From: Biscogniauxia marginata
Taxonomy: Eukaryota > Ascomycota > Sordariomycetes > Xylariales > Xylariaceae
Length of the DNA: 64,000 bases
NCBI GenBank assembly: GCA_022695795.1
Contig: MU404193.1
Coordinates: forward strand, 23,511-87,510
Direction of reading: 5' to 3'
Position 1 is the first letter of the stretch, and each line of letters begins with the position of its first letter. Below are positions 57,780-64,000 of this stretch, piece by piece. A program made the position numbers and the translations under genes. The notes beneath the pieces are model-generated. The model did no database searches and had not been told where the DNA came from. It saw only the letters and a program-made list of their open reading frames with translations.

Positions 57780-58130
57780 TAATATTTTTATTATTAAGTA
57801 TAATTAAATCTTTTATAAAAATTTACAAAACTTATAAAGAATTAAACGTTTTAAGACTTTTTAACTAATTAATTATACTTTTTTTAATATTTATATAAAT
57901 TAAGACATTATTAATATAAGTTAATACGTCGATATTTAATAAGTCTTTAAAAACATAATTTATTATATTTTAAAAAGTTATTAAAGCGTTAATTAATTCG
58001 AAAGGCATAACAATATATTTAAAAAGTTTATATTTATTTTTCAAATTAACTTTTATAAATTACTTAATAAAACGTATTTTGTTTTATAATTTATAAAAAA
58101 AAATTAAAATTAAATTAAATTAAATAATAT
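57780..58130 (-). mobile_element. Ty3/gypsy reverse-transcriptase relic
   Basis: Minus-strand translation through the AT-rich sequence gives the RT core in order. A segment ending in KYIVMPFELINALITF (near 57975-58020) corresponds to the YxVMPFGLxNAPxTF motif. NIINYVF follows, then TYINNVLIYIN (near 57900-57925), where the active-site YxDD has become YINN, followed by the helix after it. In-frame stops and Asp-to-Asn changes fit C-to-T mutation on the opposite strand. The full element probably extends on both sides, but its ends cannot be seen. Confidence 0.65.
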
Positions 58131-58228
58131 AATTAAGTTTTTAATAATTAACATATAAATAAAAGCCTTGATTATACGGTTTTAATATAAAAAGAATAAA
58201 AAAGGAAATTAAAAATTTCGATTTACGA

Positions 58229-58330
58229 TTTTTTTTTAATTAATATTTTTTTAATTAATATTTTTTAATTAATATTTTTTAATTAATATTTTTTAATTAA
58301 TATTTTTTTAATTAATATTTTTTTAATTAT
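58229..58330. repeat. A/T tandem repeat
   Basis: About seven copies of a 15-16 bp unit, TTTTTTAATTAATAT, in direct tandem. They lie within the gypsy relic region of AT island 2 and may have expanded by slippage. Confidence 0.85.
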
Positions 58331-58957
58331 TTTTAAATAACTTTAACTTTTTCTTATTTAAAGTATATATAAGTCTTTAAAGGAGTTATTTACCGTTAAT
58401 TAACTTTATAACGTAATTATAAGATTTATATAATAATAATATTTTAATTATATTTTTAGTTATAATATTAATATATTTTTAATGTTTTTTATTAAACATA
58501 AAATTTAACAATTTAACAATATAAATAATAATAAAATCTTTAAAGTTACTAAATTAATAATGTTATTTATAATACTTGAAATTAAATATAACTTAATAAC
58601 CTCGATTTTATTATATATTAATAGATTTATACTTTATTAATTATTATTAAAATAAAAATTTAAATTATATTTAATTAAAATAATCGTTACGTTATAAAAT
58701 AACTTTAAAAATATAATAAGTATTAATATTAATAATAATATTATTAAATATTATTAAATATTTTAAATATAACTTTAATGATTATAAAAACTTAATAATA
58801 TTAAATAAAGTTTTTATTTAATAAATATAAAGAATTATTTATATTTAAAAAATACAAATAAAATTCTTTTTATTCCTTATATAAAGTAATATAATAATAA
58901 TAAATTTATATTTTATTATAAGTTTTTTATTAATACTTTAAATAAGTAAAAAGGCTT

Positions 58958-59399
58958 TAACGTACTATATAAACAAGTAGATGAAACAAGCTCGCGAACA
59001 AAATGGTTTCTTATATAAAATCGACTTTTTCGAAAATTCATAACTTTATTTATAAAAATCGGAAAGATTTTATACTTTTTTTTCTAGCTATATAACTATA
59101 TAGTTTAATTAAAGTAAAAATTAAAATAAAATTAAAATAAAAAAACATAAAAAGAAAACGCGTAAAAACTAAAATTATAATAAAACATATAAACCTTTTT
59201 ACGTATTTTTTTATATATTTCACTTTTTATTTTTTTAAATTTATTTTAGTTAAACTATATAACTATATAATTAAAAAAAAGGTTTAAAATCTTTCTGATT
59301 TTTATAAATAAAGTTATGAATTTTTGAAAAAGTTAATTTTATATAAGAAACCATTTCGTTCGCGAGCTTGTTTCGTTTACTCGCTTATATGATACGTTA
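58958..59399. mobile_element. Long-TIR MITE, copy D
   Basis: By coordinate count 442 bp, the same length as copy B some 49 kb away. It starts TAACGTACTATATAAAC and ends in the inverted form of TAACGTATCATATAAGCG. Both arms carry the ACAAGCTCGCGAAC core and the TATAAAATCGACTTTTTCG block or a close variant. The centre runs in the same direction as copies A and C. It has no coding capacity and sits between the two gypsy relics. Confidence 0.75.
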
Positions 59400-61689
59400 C
59401 ACTTAATTTTAACGTATAAAAACGTTTAAAGCGTATATAGTTTAAGTAAATTTAACGCGTAATATATACGCTTAATTTTTAAGGTTAATTTTAAGTTTAA
59501 ATCCTTTTTAAAAGTAATTATAATAACTTTTAAAATGTTAAAAAAGAACTTTAACTTAAGTTTACTTTATAATTATATAATCTTAATTAACGTAAAAAAG
59601 TGGCTTATTAAAAATCTTAGGCTCTTTTTATATTAATATTATTATTAAACAACTTAATAACTTAATTATAAAATGTAAAGTTTATTACGAAAGTTATTTT
59701 AATTTTTTTTATTTCGAGGGGTATTTTTTTAAATTTTAATATCACGTTTTCTTTTACGTTTAAAACTAATTATTAATTAAAAAAAGCTTTTTTTTTACCT
59801 CGTTATATTATATAAAGTAGTTAAATATAAAATAATTATTTTTTTCGTATTAAATATATATTTTCTTATTTTTTATATTAAGTTATCTTTTTTAATTAAT
59901 CTTTTTTAATACGTTTATAAAGTTCTTTTTTTTCTTTTTTTCTTTTTTCTTTGGTTTATTAAAACTACGCCTTTTATTAGCCTTAAAAGTTTTATTACTT
60001 TTTACCTTACTTTAAACTTTTTACTTATTCGATTTCCTCGGTTTTTTAAAAGAACGAGACTTTTCTTTTCTCGGTTTCACAAGATTTAACTTTTTTGCTT
60101 CGTATATTTATTTTACTTTTCATATAATATTAATAAAGTTTTTGTTTATATCGAGAACATTTCCCCTTTTAAAATAAACTAAGTTAAAAACTTTTATTAA
60201 AAATATAATAAATACAATTTCTTAAAGATATAATTTAATAAAACATATTAAAACGTTTAAATCTTATAAATGTATAAAGTAATAAACAATATTATTATTA
60301 TATTTAAATAACTTAAAAGATTTAAAGCTTTTATTAATTTTAACTTTATTAATAAATCTCTTTTTAAAAGCGTTTTTATAATTAAATCATATTTAAATAA
60401 AATTGCTTTTTTTATAATTCTTATTTTAACTTAATTAATCTCGAAATAATTATTATAAACTTTAAAATAAATTTCTATAAATATTTATTAAGTTTTAAAC
60501 TTATTTAACTTTTTTTTAGTTATAAACTTAATAATTAATTAATAAAAAGCGTAATCACCGAGATTTAATTAAAAACTTAATATTTTTATTTTAAGCCTTA
60601 AAAAGCCTTAAAATAATTAATTACTTCTTAAATTATTATTATTTAAGCTATTATTAAATAAGTTAAAATTTATTTTTAACGGCCGTTTTAACTTAATTTT
60701 GTAACAAACCTCCTTATGTGTTCCTAGTCAGCTTGACTTTATAAATAAGTACGTATTAGGTTTTCTTAATTTAAAAGATTTATAATGCTTTGTTTATTAA
60801 AGAGATTTCAAGGTACTTTTATTATAATATTAAAAAGTAATTATAGTCTTAAATTAATAACTAAAAAATTAGAATAAATAACTAAATATATAAGAAATCT
60901 TATCCTTTTTATATTTATTATTTTATTTTTTATTCCTTATAATTAATATGTTAAATACCTTTAAATAAGTCTTATTTATATTTATCTATATTACGTAATA
61001 ATAAGTCGCTTTCCCCTTTAAAATCTATATCTAAACTAAACGCAAAAAAAGTAAAAATAATACCCTTATTACTTAATTACTTACTTTAGTTAATTCGTAA
61101 CATTATTTCTCCCTTTTTAAAATCTTTATCCCTAAAAACTATTAAATAAGTCCTTTTTATTATTATTATATTTATTAATTATAATATTAAGCGTCGTCGT
61201 GAAAATTAAAAGTAAAAACGTGAAAAACTTATTAATTAAATTAACCAAATAAGCTTTAATATCGATATCATGCCTTATTTTTATTATTTTAATTATAACT
61301 TAAAATATATAATATCGCTTAAAATATCAAGGAAATATAATAAATACGTTTTTTATTATTACTAATATAATAAAATAGGAATTCCTTTTAACTCTTTTCG
61401 AAACTTAAACTATAAAGAAAAGCGATTATCTTTATAAGTATATTAAGCCGAAAAATCCTTAAAACGACTTTATTAAGAAATGATTAAAACCGTAACTTGG
61501 GTAAATCGAGAAATAATTAAAATTATAGCTTATATAAAACAGCTTCGTTACTAAAAAGAGTTATTAAAAAAGAAAGGTTTAAAAATACTTTAACGTAATT
61601 TTCAAAATTTAAATAATTTAAAAAAGTAAAAACGTTTAGAAAAGAAACAGGAACGTTTTTAGGCCGAGTAATAATCTTTAGCCGAGCAA

Positions 61690-64000
61690 GCTAGAGTTGC
61701 TTCCAAGGCCGTCCCCTCCCTAGACCTGTCCTTTCTAAACCAAGATCCTAAAATCTAGGCCTTTTTAGCCGGTCCGGATTTCGTCGATAAAACTTATTAA
61801 GCTTAACTGTTAAGTTTTTTAAATACTTAAGTAGTTCTCACGTGTTTTTTTTTAATAAATAACTTTCTTATTTAATTAAATATTATAACTAATTACCGAC
61901 CCTTTTTAAATTTAAAATATATTTTATTTTATATTTATTTAGTTCTTTTTTAATCTCGTTTTAAATTTTTAACGAGGCGTTTTTTAATATTAGTTTTAAA
62001 AGTAAAATATAAAATATAAAATATATTTTAAATCTTTTTAAAATAACTTTTTTAATTCTATATAATTTTAACTTTTTAAACTGAAGTTTTTTATTAAGTC
62101 GTTTTATTTTAATTTAAGACGTTTTTATTAATACGTCTTATTATTAATAAAACAAATAAATTATATTTATTTTTCTAAGAATTAATCCTTTAATTTTTTT
62201 ATTATAATATTTTATTATTTTATTTTAAATAAATTATAATTCTTTTTATAATTATAACTATATTACTTAAACTTTTTCGAATAATACCTTTATTTTTAAG
62301 GCTTTTATTTTAACTCTCGGTGTTTTTATAAATTTAATTTATTATTTTTGGATTTCTACTTTCTATTTATATACTACCTCGTATAATAACATTTTTATGT
62401 CCTTATTAATTAAAGTGTTATACGCTATTTAAACTACTAATAATAATTTCATTTAATTATTTATTTCCTAATTAATATAACTTTTTAAATATTATTCTAT
62501 TATTTGGTTTAATCTCTTTATTTATTTATTTATCTAGGAATAATACGTTATAAATAACTTTTATTTAACTTTTATTCGTTTTATTAAATTAATCCAAAAT
62601 TTTAATATAAACAATTTATTTTTATTTAAAACAATACGTTTTAATAATTTATATTTATTAACGTACTTTTTTAAAAAACTAAAAACTAACTATTTTACTA
62701 TACTTAACTCGTTAAACGATAAAAAGTAGGTATATTTCGTGAGTTTATTAATAATTACTTATATATTATTATAAGGTACTTTTATAGTAAAATCTTTTAA
62801 CTTAAGAAGTTTCATTACGAAATCCCATATAATTATATGCCACGCTTTATTAAGTATTTAAATTAGTTATAATAATTTATATAGTTTATATCGTAATATT
62901 TTAACCTTATTATAAACGTTACAACTCTTTATAATTCTTTTAACTATTTATCGCATTTCTAAAAAGTCGAATTCTTTTTAAAGTCGTTTTAACGTTTTAA
63001 AAATTCCCTAATAACCATGTAAAGGGTATTCGTGAAATTCCTTAACAAATTCATCTTATACTCGTTTTAATACGTAAACATTTTCCTTATATAAAAGAAA
63101 TTCATTACTAAATCCTTATTAAAACTATAATTACTTTTCTTTTTAATTATAACTTTCTTTAAAACGTTATTTCTAATCTCTTATATTAATTCACATATAA
63201 ACTAATATAACTAATTCGTCATTTTATTATTTAAACATTTAAACATCTCTTTTATTAATTTTTAACTTATAATCTTCTTTTTTACTAAGAAAATCTACTT
63301 AAATATTTTCCTTTCTTTTAATATAATAAATCTTAAAATTAAAATTAAACAAAAAAATCATTTAACGCTTATATTTTTAATTAAGCGTTTATATTATTAT
63401 AAATTATATAAGGTTTTTATAATTTAAATAAATATTGATAAATTCCTTAATTTTATTAAGCCATAATTCCTATTCTTTTAATGCTTTAATAACTACTAAT
63501 AATTCCTTATTATAAATCTAATAATTTAATTTAACACCATATAATGCTTTAAATAGGTACGCGATTAAATACCATTTTCTATTATCTTTTAATTACTTTA
63601 AAACTACTTTAATAACAAAATTTAAGGCGCTTATCCTTAGTCGTTTCTTCTTATTTTCATTTAAAAGTTTATATATAACCTTATTAATTATAACTTTTTT
63701 AATTACTAAAAAGCTTATTTAGCTCTTTTAATAAAATAGAAAGCTTCTCTTATTTTCGCTAAAATAATTAATTTTATTAATAGTTTAATAATTCGCCCGA
63801 AATCTTAAATAAGTTATTTAACGTAATTAATAAAACCAAGAAATGCGTATACGTTTATAACACTTTTAAGTTTTAATTAATCCTTAATTACTACTATTTT
63901 TCCTTTTTAAATACGGATTTCTCTTAAACTTATTATAAACCTTAAATAATCTAATTTTCTAACATGTTATTTACTTTTAAATAAATAAATAAATAAATAA
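61690..64000 (-). mobile_element. Ty3/gypsy chromovirus-type retrotransposon relic, partial
   Basis: Reading the minus strand from the right edge gives pol domains in gypsy order. The end of RT with YAFLGFINYV is near 63815-63855. RNase H with FNFKIYYIKRKENI is near 63300-63350, followed by a DFLSKKEDY-like LSRRPDY equivalent. The integrase core with WDFVMKL and LTKYTYF is near 62710-62840. A chromodomain-like segment follows (about 61800-61960, KKNT*ELLKYLKN, with Trp changed to stop), then YRRNPDRLKRPRF and a TAG near 61745. Numerous stops and Asp-to-Asn changes, including one catalytic integrase Asp, show it is inactive. The 5' part lies beyond the window; no LTR was identified with confidence. 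Confidence 0.75.

Larger units (their letters stand above)
56856..64000. other. AT-rich island 2 (RIP-like, continues past the window edge)
   Basis: Over 7 kb of almost pure A/T sequence with no long ORFs. Translation across stops reveals two decayed Ty3/gypsy polyproteins on the minus strand, a MITE copy and an A/T tandem repeat, annotated separately. Short islands of less mutated sequence occur at about 60690-60750 and 61670-61790. The segment 59,400-61,670 is too decayed for me to identify. Confidence 0.8.

Noticed and set aside
1..64000. CRISPR arrays, operons, riboswitches or rRNA genes
   Set aside because: None seen; the window is eukaryotic, with spliced genes and fungal families throughout.

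Overview
The window looks like a chromosome segment from a filamentous ascomycete (Pezizomycotina, most likely a Sordariomycete). The signs are short GT-AG introns of about 50-100 nt with CTAAC/CTGAC-like branch sites, a Neurospora-type mini-metallothionein, a GCR1/Hot1-type DNA-binding domain, pyrimidine-rich gene leaders, and two very AT-rich islands (about 7,735-10,400 and 56,856-64,000) that have the appearance of repeats destroyed by repeat-induced point mutation (RIP).

Layout. 1-1,700: the 3' end of an unknown gene and a spliced xanthine/hypoxanthine phosphoribosyltransferase gene (minus). 3,097-4,519: two minus-strand relics, a stress-response A/B-barrel (Dabb) pseudogene and a truncated homogentisate 1,2-dioxygenase pseudogene. 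7,735-10,400: AT island holding copies A, B and a truncated C of a long-inverted-repeat MITE, plus a far less mutated solo LTR with a 5-bp target duplication. 11,242-12,292: a five-exon short-chain dehydrogenase. 19,012-20,161: a GCR1_C-domain transcription factor behind a long pyrimidine-rich leader. 21,838-23,415: a Cys-rich protein ending in a chromodomain. 29,507-32,775: a secreted HExxH (DUF6055-like) protein tail-to-tail with a flavin monooxygenase. 34,345-35,360: a nuclear AT-hook protein. 37,976-38,146: a 23-residue metallothionein. 42,261-42,861: a tentative small spliced gene. 43,007-45,310: a two-helix membrane protein. 46,217-56,000: a gene-dense block with an RRM/Nop8-like nucleolar protein, an eight-exon hotdog thioesterase, a peroxisomal very-long-chain acyl-CoA synthetase and a spliced nuclear protein. 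56,856-64,000: AT island with two decayed Ty3/gypsy polyproteins and MITE copy D.

The genes do not form one pathway. The only functional pairing suggested is fatty acyl-CoA metabolism: the acyl-CoA thioesterase and the acyl-CoA synthetase lie about 2 kb apart on the same strand. Long stretches (4.5-7.7, 12.3-17.4, 23.4-29.5, 38.1-42.3 kb) hold nothing I can support as a gene.

The most distinctive observations are the 442-bp near-palindromic element shared by both AT islands, the homogentisate dioxygenase/Dabb relic pair, a 16-nt microexon plus a GC-AG intron in the thioesterase gene, and the chromodomain protein. All exon joins were made by eye from reading frame and splice-site consensus; none has transcript support here.
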